A stretch of 34,014 nt of DNA, from contig JAMDCQ010000014.1 in NCBI GenBank assembly GCA_023488905.1, positions 1 to 34,014 of the forward strand. The letters are read 5' to 3'. Of this stretch, positions 14,149 through 20,542 are shown piece after piece. Within the stretch, counting starts at the first letter, position 1. Every line of letters begins with the position of its first letter. Under the pieces are notes generated by a model, which was not told where the DNA came from, did not search any database, and was given only the letters and a program-made list of their open reading frames with translations. This DNA is from Candidatus Bathyarchaeota archaeon (lineage in GTDB: Archaea; Thermoproteota; Bathyarchaeia; Bathyarchaeales; Bathycorpusculaceae). The translations under genes and the position numbers were made by a program.

Positions 14149-14387
14149 TTCATGGCCTCCAGCAGTTTTGTGCCCTTTTCGGTTATGGCGTATTTTGCGA
14201 GGTGCCGCGTCGAACTCTTCTGTATAAAGCCGCCTTGAATTAGGTAGTGAAAGATGCTATTGAAGTTTGCAGGTGTCCCACCGCAACGTAAGGTGCATTG
14301 TTCAAGTTCAGTTCGACGCAGCGGACGACGGCTAAGTTCATCTAATACTGTTGTTGCCAGATTCATTCGTTCAGCTAATCTTCTCAT
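14145..14387 (-). CDS. Winged-helix DNA-binding protein inside the capsid operon (80 aa)
   Basis: The protein has a helix-turn-helix (RRTELEQCTLRCGGTPANFN) followed by a wing (SIFHYLIQGGFIQKSS, then KYAITEKGTKLLEAM), the pattern of archaeal wHTH regulators. A good SD (GGAGG) precedes the ATG by 8 bases. It is coupled to the portal gene by ATGA overlap. A DNA-binding regulator between capsid and portal genes is uncommon. It may act as a small-terminase substitute, as a late regulator, or as a packaging factor; all three are inference. Confidence 0.75.
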   Translation of the reverse strand: MRRLAERMNLATTVLDELSRRPLRRTELEQCTLRCGGTPANFNSIFHYLIQGGFIQKSSTRHLAKYAITEKGTKLLEAMK

Positions 14388-14450
14388 CTAAAGTTCCTCC
14401 AAAGGGTTGATTTTGAAAAAAAGGGAAGTGAGTTCGCCATCTTTTTTCAC

Positions 14451-15416
14451 CTATGTTAGGGTGATTTTGATGTTGGTGAGTTTGGCGATGGCGTTGCTGC
14501 GTAAGACTCCGATGCCGAAGCGGGTTGTAGCTCGGACGCCGTACTTGCCGTTCTTGATGTCTTCCCAGTCTTCAACAGTTACGTCTCGACGGAGAAGCAT
14601 CACGGAGGCGACACGGGTATCGATGGCGTATGCGGTGCCGTTGGGAACAAGGGTGCTGGCTTGAACACGCATACCCAAGACACTAGTCACAGTTGCTTCG
14701 TCTAAGTCGGTTTGGTCAGACGGCAGATACTGCGCGTGGATGAATTTGTCATCGCTTAACAGTTGATGAAGCTGGGTTTCGTTGACGGCTAAGACGGTTG
14801 GTTTCCAATTTTGAGATCGCACTGCGTTATGTAAGCCGACGACACCTTTCCAGTCCAGCACTGCCCCGTTCTGGTCAAGAGCGTCTCCGCCTGCCAAATC
14901 GGCATCCGCAACAGCGCCGTAAAGCGCCAATACACGGTTGGTTTCTTCTTCGCCAAGGGCGCGGCCGACTTTTTCGACCATGCGGTTCATGACGTTCCAA
15001 GTGGCGTCTTCGAGGAACTCTCTGGTCCACTCTTCAGAGGATTCCGCTTGGATGTTGGTGTAGACGTCTGCGATGCCGTTTTTGGTTCCGCTTAAACGTG
15101 TGGCTGCACCTTCGGCGTAGCGGTAAGCAACTGCTTTTTGGTCAAGTGGGAAGCGCTCCATCGGTTCGGTGGTTGGCATGACGGTGATTATGTCGCGTCC
15201 AATCATCTCTGGGTAAGCTGCCTGCACGAGCGTATCGTGTAGACGTCCCAGAGCAGAGGCGGAGTCGCTAAATAGGCCTTCTTTTATGCCTACTTCAACG
15301 TAGCGTCTCAGGAAGGGGTGGGTTGTGGTTTTGTGCTTCTGGGTTTCGATGTGTTCTTTGAATTCGCTATCGCCTTGCATTAGGGATTCAAAAAGTTTTG
15401 GTTTCATCTTGGTCAC
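14451..15416 (-). CDS. HK97-fold major capsid protein
   Basis: This 321-aa protein has an N-terminal helical arm (residues about 1-60), then WKGVVGLHNAVRSQNWKPTV, TLVPNGTAYAIDTRVASVML and a C-terminal GKYGVRATTRFGIGVLRSNA. These are the A-domain and spine strands of HK97-fold capsid proteins. It forms the icosahedral shell. The GTG start overlaps the stop of the cement gene (GTGA); an ATG three codons later is possible. A T-rich tract after the stop on the minus strand (plus-strand A-run near 14417-14423) could act as a weak terminator. Confidence 0.85.
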   Translation of the reverse strand: MTKMKPKLFESLMQGDSEFKEHIETQKHKTTTHPFLRRYVEVGIKEGLFSDSASALGRLHDTLVQAAYPEMIGRDIITVMPTTEPMERFPLDQKAVAYRYAEGAATRLSGTKNGIADVYTNIQAESSEEWTREFLEDATWNVMNRMVEKVGRALGEEETNRVLALYGAVADADLAGGDALDQNGAVLDWKGVVGLHNAVRSQNWKPTVLAVNETQLHQLLSDDKFIHAQYLPSDQTDLDEATVTSVLGMRVQASTLVPNGTAYAIDTRVASVMLLRRDVTVEDWEDIKNGKYGVRATTRFGIGVLRSNAIAKLTNIKITLT

Positions 15417-15841
15417 TTTTCCATATTGATGAAAATCAGGTCGCCGTCTGTGGCTGCCGATTCAAGTGCTGTTCCTAGTTTGCGGTTGTAGAATATGGTG
15501 TAGGTTGCTGAGCCGCCTTCGTTGATTGGTTGGTCTACTAGTTGGGTGACTTTTGCGCCTGCAGCGCTGCAGACTGCTTTGCCTCGTGTGATGATGCCAT
15601 CTGCGGTGACTTTGACTCTGCCCCGTCTAAGCACTGGGCACATTTGGCCTGTTGTGGCGGTTTTTACTGCTATGCCTATGGCGTCGTCTCCGCCTGGACT
15701 GGCAGAAACCTTGTCGTCTGCGCTCAAGTAGACGGGTGAGCCTTTGGTGATTGATGCCGTAGCTTCAAAGGACTCGATAACTGCGTTGGGGTCATCTGTT
15801 TCTCCCGCGGCCATCCATGGTTTGTTGGTTAAATCAGTCAT
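15413..15841 (-). CDS. Capsid cement/decoration protein (DUF2190-like)
   Basis: This 142-aa beta-rich protein has ASITKGSPVYLSADDKVSAS, then DAIGIAVKTATTGQMCPVL, RRGRVKVTADGIITRGKAV and a final GTALESAATDGDLIFINMEK. This Gly/Ala/Val pattern with V-x-x-G and G-x-A-L blocks is typical of DUF2190-type capsid stabilisers. It would bind on the outside of the shell at three-fold positions. It lies between the protease and capsid genes and is coupled to the latter by a 4-base overlap. Confidence 0.8.
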   Translation of the reverse strand: MTDLTNKPWMAAGETDDPNAVIESFEATASITKGSPVYLSADDKVSASPGGDDAIGIAVKTATTGQMCPVLRRGRVKVTADGIITRGKAVCSAAGAKVTQLVDQPINEGGSATYTIFYNRKLGTALESAATDGDLIFINMEK

Positions 15842-15888
15842 TTCTCATCTTTCTCTTTAGTTTTCGTTTTCTCCGAGTTCATCCTCAG

Positions 15889-16809
15889 TTACTTGCGGTC
15901 AATTTTGTGACTATCCTGCATGCTGCGGAGACGATAGATAACCCTGTTAAGCTCTTGACACATGCGCTGTGGCCCCAGACTCCAGCTGCGCTGCACGATG
16001 TGGTTGGGGACAATTTCGTCTAGCATGCGAATAACTTGCTCAACTGGAACGGTGGGTTCTTTGGGTTTTTTGATCAAGCCCTCCGTTAAGTTGGCGTTTT
16101 GATTTGAAAATGATGCAAGGCTTTCCTGTTCCTGGAGTCGCTCAAGGATTTGGATGTTAGCTTCAGGTATCCCCGGAACCGCCACAAGGCTCATCTCCGC
16201 GTTGTAGAGCCCATGAGGAACTTTGCCGTTGACGAGGTCGATGGTTTGGTAGTCTGCTCCGACGCTGACGTGGCGGATTAAGCCTTTGCGGATTTTTTCA
16301 GCCGTCTCTTCATCGTAGATTTCTGCGGTGTAGTGCAGGTTTTGTCCATCCCAGCGGGTGTCGGTGACTTTACCAATCGCTTCTTCTGCAGAGACATGTT
16401 CAAGGTAGACGGGTGCATCAACCAGTTTGCCTGAGAAAGCCTCCAACTCCTCTGGTGTGTAGATGTTAAAGTTTCGGCTCATGCCAATCGTTAAGGCTAA
16501 CCCTTCGATCCGCAGGGGCTTGTCGAGGACCTTTTCTGCGACGGTAAAGGGCAGAACGGCACAGAGGTGCTCTTTAGTCGGCAAATGAAGCTTGTTAAAC
16601 CATGCCTTAGCGTTTTCCAGTGTCCAACCTTTTTCTTTACTAAAAAGGTAGCTTTGTATCGCCATTGTTTGCTTGCCTTTGGGCTTAGCAATTATGGCTT
16701 GGATGCCTTCTTTCTCGTTTAAGGTAACGGTTTTTTGGGTACCTTCTTGGAAGTCAGCAGGGTTTTTGTGCCCGCTTTTGATGAATTTATCGGTTTGTTC
16801 CCATGGCAT
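15889..16809 (-). CDS. Prohead protease (S78-like) with N-terminal domain
   Basis: This 306-aa protein starts from the ATG at 16809, chosen for its GAGGT SD (plus-strand 16818-16822). The frame is open further upstream, but that part is encoded by the 12-bp repeats. Residues about 98-220 show the HK97 protease core: LRIEGLALTIGMSRNFNIYT, VYLEHVSAEEAIGKV (H138) and GLIRHVSVGADY (S182), the expected His-Ser pair. The N-terminal part has KGWTLENAKAWFNKL, a block common in phage head-assembly proteins. It would cleave the capsid scaffold. It is the first gene of the structural operon. Confidence 0.8.
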   Translation of the reverse strand: MPWEQTDKFIKSGHKNPADFQEGTQKTVTLNEKEGIQAIIAKPKGKQTMAIQSYLFSKEKGWTLENAKAWFNKLHLPTKEHLCAVLPFTVAEKVLDKPLRIEGLALTIGMSRNFNIYTPEELEAFSGKLVDAPVYLEHVSAEEAIGKVTDTRWDGQNLHYTAEIYDEETAEKIRKGLIRHVSVGADYQTIDLVNGKVPHGLYNAEMSLVAVPGIPEANIQILERLQEQESLASFSNQNANLTEGLIKKPKEPTVPVEQVIRMLDEIVPNHIVQRSWSLGPQRMCQELNRVIYRLRSMQDSHKIDRK

Positions 16810-16817
16810 TTTACTAT

Positions 16818-16847
16818 ACCTCACAGGTCTAACACACACTAAATAAG
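16818..16847 (-). promoter_or_regulatory. Promoter and SD of the virion operon
   Basis: A GAGGT SD (16818-16822) lies 8 bases before the protease ATG. The AT-rich CTTATTTAG box at about 16838-16846 is correctly placed for a short leader. The same AT-rich stretch read on the plus strand (CTAAATAAG) could serve the divergent RHH gene, so the two promoters may share or overlap a TATA element. Confidence 0.45.
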
Positions 16848-16870
16848 CAAAGAAAATGAAAAGGCGAATT

Positions 16871-16918
16871 GTACCACCCGTGGTACCACGCGTGGGCCAC
16901 TCTGTGGGCCATCCTGTG
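16871..16918. repeat. Four tandem 12-bp repeats at the divergent promoter
   Basis: The units are GTACCACCCGTG (16871), GTACCACGCGTG (16883), GGCCACTCTGTG (16895) and GGCCATCCTGTG (16907). Each has a CCA(C)...TGG core, and CCACGCGTGG at 16886-16895 is a perfect palindrome. Their 12-bp period and place between the virion operon and a divergent RHH gene fit cooperative RHH repressor binding sites. Confidence 0.7.
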
Positions 16919-16925
16919 GGGTCAA

Positions 16926-17156
16926 ATGCCAAAAAATGTGGAGAAGTTGGAGTTAATGGTTAGAAGATGCGTGGTTAAAGTCGTGCTTAGCAAAGAGCAA
17001 AGGGCGATTTTGACTGAATTGTCGAGTAGGTTGGGGACAAGTGAGAGCGAGGCGATGAGGATGGCACTTATGGATTACGTTAAAGAGCTAAGCCTGATGG
17101 CTGAGACCCCGCATCGGAACAGAAAACAAAAAAGAGAAAAACCTGATAATAGCTGA
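16926..17156 (+). CDS. RHH transcriptional regulator, divergent from the virion operon (76 aa)
   Basis: From the ATG at 16926 the protein reads MPKNVEKLELMVRRCVVKVV. The RHH core is RRCVVKVVLSKEQRAILTEL, a basic strand followed by a helix, then GTSESEAMRMALMDYVKEL as the second helix, with a basic Lys/Arg tail. An alternative start at 16956 has GGAG 3 bases upstream and begins right at the core strand. The longer open frame starting at 16869 only translates the 12-bp repeats and was not used. Position and repeats point to a repressor of the structural operon. Confidence 0.75.
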   Translation: MPKNVEKLELMVRRCVVKVVLSKEQRAILTELSSRLGTSESEAMRMALMDYVKELSLMAETPHRNRKQKREKPDNS

Positions 17157-17207
17157 GGAATCACGCGACGTCTCTTGGCGGAGGTCCCCTCCCTTATTTA
17201 AAGGCAG
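17148..17207. repeat. Imperfect direct repeat, copy A
   Basis: AATCACGCGACGTCTC (17159-17174) is identical to 20378-20393. Both copies continue, with differences, into TCCCCTCCCTTAT-TTAAAG (A) or TCCCCTCCCTTATATAAAG (B), which looks like a TATA promoter element. Copy A starts in the last codons of the RHH gene at the edge of the viral block. The pair could be an attachment-site duplication, a mobile-element scar or two copies of a promoter. Confidence 0.6.
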
Positions 17208-17430
17208 ATGAGTTTTGTTGTGCGCTCTTTATGTGGGTGTGGCGGTTTACGGCACGCCACAAGACTGCAACTGAATGGGTTTGCTTTTTGCGGTTGCAAT
17301 GTGTTTCGCCGTCTGTTTCGGTGTGGGATGTGCGATTTCCTTCACATGGGATACATGGCTGTATGTTGAAAGCAATGCTATGTGGATGTGGCGGCATGTA
17401 TCGCTTAATTTTTTCTCCACGTTAAAAACT

Positions 17431-18090
17431 TTAGCGAACTGTTGCTATGGGTTTTACTTCTTCTGCGCTTTCAATAACAGTTAATAAACCGTTTTTTCCT
17501 AGACGCAGTTGTTTTTCGCCTCGAAAAACGCAGACCTGCCCGTTTTTGAGTTCTATGCTGTCGCCTACGTTGATTTGTCCGATTTGGCCTTCCCAGAGGC
17601 ACAGCTTAATCTTGCCCGTTTCGTCGCCGACAACTGCGTTGACGACCATGACGGTGTTGCCGAATTGGGTGTGAACTTGGGCGGGTTTGGGGATTTCTTG
17701 CACGTGGGCTTTTAGGTTGACGCGTTTCATGCCTGCGCGGAGGTCTTTTATGTGTGAGTAGATGGAGTCTGTGTTTTGTTTGGCGATTTTCTTTTTGATT
17801 TTATCGGTGCTCATCCAGCTTTCAAACGGGTTATCTTTTCTGTGGAGGAATGCTTCTTCTACCCTGAATTGGGCGACGACGTCGTTGTCTTTGGTTATGA
17901 GGAAGATGGTTTCGCCTTTCATTTTGCCGCGGTATTCCACGGTGAGGTTGCCGCATGAGGCGGTTTTTTCGGTTTGCTTAGCCACCACGAGGGCTTGGAA
18001 AACTTCGTTTGGGTAAACGCTGTATTTTACTGAGAGTAGTGCGAGATGTTCGCCTAAAGTAGATTTTTTCTGTCTCAAATTTCCACTCAA
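17431..18090 (-). CDS. RPA/SSB-like OB-fold single-stranded DNA-binding protein
   Basis: Of 219 aa, residues about 114-209 form an OB fold of the archaeal SSB/RPA type: IKDLRAGMKRVNLKAHVQEI, NTVMVVNAVVGDETGKIKLC, then LWEGQIGQINVGDSIELKNG and a closing strand GEKQLRLGKNGLLTVIES. The N-terminal 110 residues are helical with an unknown role and are not a second OB fold by eye. It probably protects ssDNA in replication or repair. A TTG start directly follows the stop of an upstream 59-aa gene, so the two form an operon; the exact start is uncertain. Confidence 0.8.
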   Translation of the reverse strand: MSGNLRQKKSTLGEHLALLSVKYSVYPNEVFQALVVAKQTEKTASCGNLTVEYRGKMKGETIFLITKDNDVVAQFRVEEAFLHRKDNPFESWMSTDKIKKKIAKQNTDSIYSHIKDLRAGMKRVNLKAHVQEIPKPAQVHTQFGNTVMVVNAVVGDETGKIKLCLWEGQIGQINVGDSIELKNGQVCVFRGEKQLRLGKNGLLTVIESAEEVKPIATVR

Positions 18091-18270
18091 CTAGCTGGTG
18101 CCTGAGAAAAAGCTAAGCCACCGTCCGCGAACCAATACTTTTTCTCTAAAGACTCGAGGATTGTCCGAACCTTCCATGTATATGGGTGTTTTACCTATAT
18201 TAGGTTGACTATTCATCCAATTGCCGGTTTGCTTGATGGGCAGTTTTTCTGTTTTGGAGATGTTTTCCAT
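18091..18270 (-). CDS. Small protein upstream of the SSB gene (59 aa)
   Basis: The frame from ATG at 18270 reads MENISKTEKLPIKQTGNWMN and ends KVLVRGRWLSFFSGTS. Composition is protein-like, basic and without TM segments. The stop (TAG) directly abuts the TTG start of the SSB-like gene, suggesting an operon. No SD is present. A TTATAAAG box at about 18300-18308 on the minus strand gives a nearly leaderless start. No family was recognised. Confidence 0.5.
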   Translation of the reverse strand: MENISKTEKLPIKQTGNWMNSQPNIGKTPIYMEGSDNPRVFREKVLVRGRWLSFFSGTS

Positions 18271-18382
18271 GTTTCTTGTTGTATGCTAAAAGCATCGACT
18301 TTATAAGGATGGAGTTTGTCTATGTGGGTACTGTGCAGAAGCAATTTTGCACACGAATATAGTAGGAGTTGAAACAGCAAAT

Positions 18383-18526
18383 ATGTCATACGGTAACCGA
18401 GAGATGCACAAGGCAACTTGCGCTGACTGTGGAAAAGAATGTGATGTTCCTTTCAAACCAGACGGCACAAGACCAGTATATTGCCGAGAGTGCTATAGCA
18501 AAAGACGCCCACCAAGAAGATACTAA
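18383..18526 (+). CDS. Stand-alone CxxC-x17-CxxC zinc ribbon (47 aa)
   Basis: The protein contains CADCGKECDVPFKPDGTRPV followed by YCREC and a basic tail (SKRRPPRRY). The two CxxC pairs are 17 residues apart with an internal ECDVPFKP, the archaeal CxxC-x17-CxxC family. It probably binds one zinc and a nucleic acid or protein partner. The same ribbon is fused to the C-terminus of the protein at 4486-5193. Upstream is an inverted repeat (GTGCA...TGCAC near 18340-18360), and a TATA element near 18300 may be shared with the divergent 59-aa gene. Confidence 0.8.
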   Translation: MSYGNREMHKATCADCGKECDVPFKPDGTRPVYCRECYSKRRPPRRY

Positions 18527-18897
18527 GCGTATGCTTTGGCATCTTTCAAACTAGTTAATTTCTTTTTTATTTTTTATCAATTTTCTGCAGATTAATTCTC
18601 GCCATTCTTGTTCCGAAGTTGAAGCCTGTTTTTTGTTAGTAGTTGTTGCCGAGAACCCGCTATACACAACAACAACCCGTAGATTGTGTTTCGGCGTCTG
18701 TTTCGGGTTTGGTTAACATAGGCGGTTAGGGACGGGTTGTGCGCCACTACAAGCAGCACCATAAGGCACAGTTATTCAAAAAGACAGAACGACACTAACA
18801 GACAGCTTTATTGTATTGACCCATAAGAGAACCTATAGAGAATATATCGGGCAACTCTAAAAACAGCCCCAACCACAACTCAAATGGAGACAGAAAA
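18527..18897. other. Intergenic region, no gene recognised
   Basis: I see no convincing gene in these 371 bases. They hold GTGTTTCGGCGTCTGTTTCG at 18686-18705, which matches 17301-17320 at 19 of 20 positions. A TATA-like AATATATC near 18840-18847 probably serves the 79-aa gene that follows. A T-rich stretch just after the zinc-ribbon stop (about 18556-18577) could terminate that transcript. Confidence 0.5.
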
Positions 18898-19137
18898 ATG
18901 TGCAACTTGGCATTGGTAGTTAACCGCGGCGACACATTTACAAAGCGAAATGTGGAGCCAAAAAAAGAACAGTCCCTGCTCGCTGGAGCTAATAATGGAC
19001 CGATTAAACGAGGTGCCCTCTACATGTATAAAACGATCGTCATAGATTGCCAAAACATAGCCACCGAAGTTTCATGCAGCGATTGCTTTGCCTACAGAAA
19101 ATGTGAAATGACAAAACAAAAACCCAACCCGAAATAA
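18898..19137 (+). CDS. Small Cys-containing protein of unknown function (79 aa)
   Basis: The frame opens with an ATG that has GGAGA 7-8 bases upstream (18886-18890) and a TATA box near 18840, so the full 79 aa is plausible. An internal ATG at 19024 also has an SD (GAGGTG) and gives a 37-aa form, [16 protein letters not shown] followed by [11 protein letters not shown]. The four cysteines (C-x8-C-x2-C-x5-C) all lie in this part, apart from one Cys at residue 2 of the long form. Metal binding is likely. It resembles no named family that I can recall. Confidence 0.5.
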   Translation: MCNLALVVNRGDTFTKRNVEPKKEQSLLAGANNGPIKRGALYMYKTIVIDCQNIATEVSCSDCFAYRKCEMTKQKPNPK

Positions 19138-19234
19138 AGAAATCAAATTCTCAACTAACTCAACCCGACGCGCCGCAACACTAAATTATAAAGCCAACTT
19201 CAAACTATCAACATACCAACAAGGAGACCACTTC

Positions 19235-20011
19235 ATGAAACAATTCCTCTTAACCCCCGCGGCAGGCAAACGCCTCATCGCCAAAACCCTCGCAAACCAC
19301 CCTGCCATCAAAAAAGCCATCCAAAACGGCACCATCGTCATAGTGGCGGGAACCACCAACGGCTACGTAGCCGAAGAAATCCTAAAAGCCCATAACATCG
19401 CAGGCGACTTTTCCAGAAGGCACTTCTTCCGAGGCGTAACCCTCCCCCCGAACCTCGTCGTCACCAGAGAGGGCCGACTCGCAGACGAAAGCCGATTCCC
19501 CGGCGACGTCGTCTTAGTCAAAGGCGAGTGGCAGAGGGGCAAAACGATAGCTGATGTAGCTGACGACCTCAGAGAGGGAGATGTCATCGTGAAGGGTGCA
19601 AACGCTTTGGACCTAAAGCATGGACGGGCGGCGCTGTTAATTGGTCACCCCAAAGCGGGAACCATCGGCTTAGCTTTGCCAGCGGTTGTGGGGCGCAGAG
19701 TTAGGCTTATCGTTCCAGTCGGGTTAGAGAAGCGTATTTACGGCGACCTGGATGAATTAGCTGCCAAGCTCAACGCACCGGGCGCAGACGGATACAGAAT
19801 GCTGCCATTACCTGGAGAGGTCTTCACTGAAATTGAAGCTTTAGAGGCTTTGACGGCGGCAAATGTTGAGTTGATTGCTGCTGGAGGCGTCTGTGGCGCT
19901 GAGGGCTCAGTTTGGATAGCTGTGAGCGGGGAGCCTGAGCAGGAGGAGTTTGCAGCGCAAGTCATCGCCTCGGTATCGGCTGAAGCGCCGTTTACTCCAG
20001 AGTTTCTCTAA
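19235..20011 (+). CDS. Conserved archaeal protein of unknown function (258 aa)
   Basis: This soluble alpha/beta protein has [18 protein letters not shown] near residues 33-50 (a Rossmann-like beta-alpha turn), [29 protein letters not shown] at about 115-134, and [20 protein letters not shown] near the C-terminus. No transmembrane segment is seen. The glycine-rich turns suggest a nucleotide- or sugar-phosphate-binding fold, but I cannot assign a reaction. A GGAG SD precedes the ATG. It converges with the 63-aa gene at 20008, overlapping by 4 bases. High codon regularity and G+C suggest a native, long-resident gene. Confidence 0.75.
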   Translation: MKQFLLTPAAGKRLIAKTLANHPAIKKAIQNGTIVIVAGTTNGYVAEEILKAHNIAGDFSRRHFFRGVTLPPNLVVTREGRLADESRFPGDVVLVKGEWQRGKTIADVADDLREGDVIVKGANALDLKHGRAALLIGHPKAGTIGLALPAVVGRRVRLIVPVGLEKRIYGDLDELAAKLNAPGADGYRMLPLPGEVFTEIEALEALTAANVELIAAGGVCGAEGSVWIAVSGEPEQEEFAAQVIASVSAEAPFTPEFL

Positions 20012-20199
20012 CTCTTTTCTTCCCCACGCATCATAGCGCCGTGGCCGCCTTCCATTTTGCCTTTGCCGCCTTGCCCTCGCCATTGAGAAGCCATATCCAT
20101 CATGTGAGACATGTTCTCTTTAATCAAATCCATCGCGGCGGGGTTAATTTCCAGCTCCATGGTGAGTTTAACTTTGCCACTTTTCTCCAATGCTTCCAT
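20008..20199 (-). CDS. Small Met/Gly-rich protein of unknown function (63 aa)
   Basis: The protein begins [20 protein letters not shown], continues with an amphipathic helix rich in Met ([16 protein letters not shown]) and ends in a flexible Gly/Lys/Met tail. A very strong SD (AGGAGGTGG) lies just before the ATG. The Met and His content could indicate metal binding, but no clear motif exists. It stands alone, convergent with the 258-aa gene. Confidence 0.6.
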   Translation of the reverse strand: MEALEKSGKVKLTMELEINPAAMDLIKENMSHMMDMASQWRGQGGKGKMEGGHGAMMRGEEKS

Positions 20200-20347
20200 T
20201 AATCCACCTCCTAAAAAACGCAGAATTTAGCTACTTATTTGGTGGCGGTTGTTGGTTTAAACGTGAGTGACTGCACAGATGCAACCACAAGGAAAAGAGA
20301 CGCCAAAGTTTGTTGCTGTTGGACTACTAGACCCCCTTATATAAAGC

Positions 20348-20367
20348 CGCATACGAAACCGTATGCG
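20348..20367. repeat. Perfect 8-bp hairpin (CGCATACG-AAAC-CGTATGCG)
   Basis: The two arms are exact complements with a 4-base loop. The hairpin lies just after a TATA-like CCCCTTATATAAAG and just before direct repeat copy B. It could be a dimeric-repressor operator or an RNA hairpin; there is no T-run for a terminator. Confidence 0.6.
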
Positions 20368-20368
20368 A

Positions 20369-20427
20369 AATAGATAGAATCACGCGACGTCTCCGAGCTG
20401 ACCTCCCCTCCCTTATATAAAGACACG
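20369..20427. repeat. Imperfect direct repeat, copy B
   Basis: This shares AATCACGCGACGTCTC with 17159-17174 and the following CCCCTCCCTTAT-TAAAG promoter-like block, with mismatches between. Located in the 343-base gene-poor stretch 20200-20542. See copy A at 17148-17207. Confidence 0.6.
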
Positions 20428-20448
20428 TGGCGCCGCCTTCAGAGTCCA

Positions 20449-20535
20449 ACACTACTTGTCGCGGTCATCTGTGCAATAACAATAGCGGCTGTCACTGTAG
20501 GCGTATTAGCTTATAGAAGGAAAAAGAAAAGTTAG
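20449..20535 (+). pseudogene. Remnant of a surface-protein C-terminal anchor
   Basis: This frame reads TLLVAVICAITIAAVTVGVL followed by AYRRKKKS and a stop. That is a single membrane helix with a short basic tail, the usual C-terminus of secreted archaeal surface proteins. No start codon exists in frame after the TATA element at 20411-20421, so it looks like the 3' end of a lost gene. The rest of 20200-20542 shows only the hairpin, the repeat and TATA-like boxes. Confidence 0.4.
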
Positions 20536-20542
20536 GGCTTTT

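Noticed and set aside
16869-16925. N-terminal extension of the RHH gene, and the upstream part of the protease frame
   Set aside because: Both only translate the 12-bp repeats; SD-supported starts exist downstream for the protease (16809) and better starts for the RHH gene (16926 or 16956).
17148-17207. tRNA gene as integration site
   Set aside because: I looked for T-loop (GGTTCRANNCC) and acceptor stems around the viral block and both repeat copies and found none.
17231-17484. Plus-strand frames (64 and 69 aa) in the region after the RHH gene
   Set aside because: No SD; Cys/Trp/Phe-heavy composition; the longer one overlaps the SSB-like gene antisense, and part of it is the short repeat also found at 18686.
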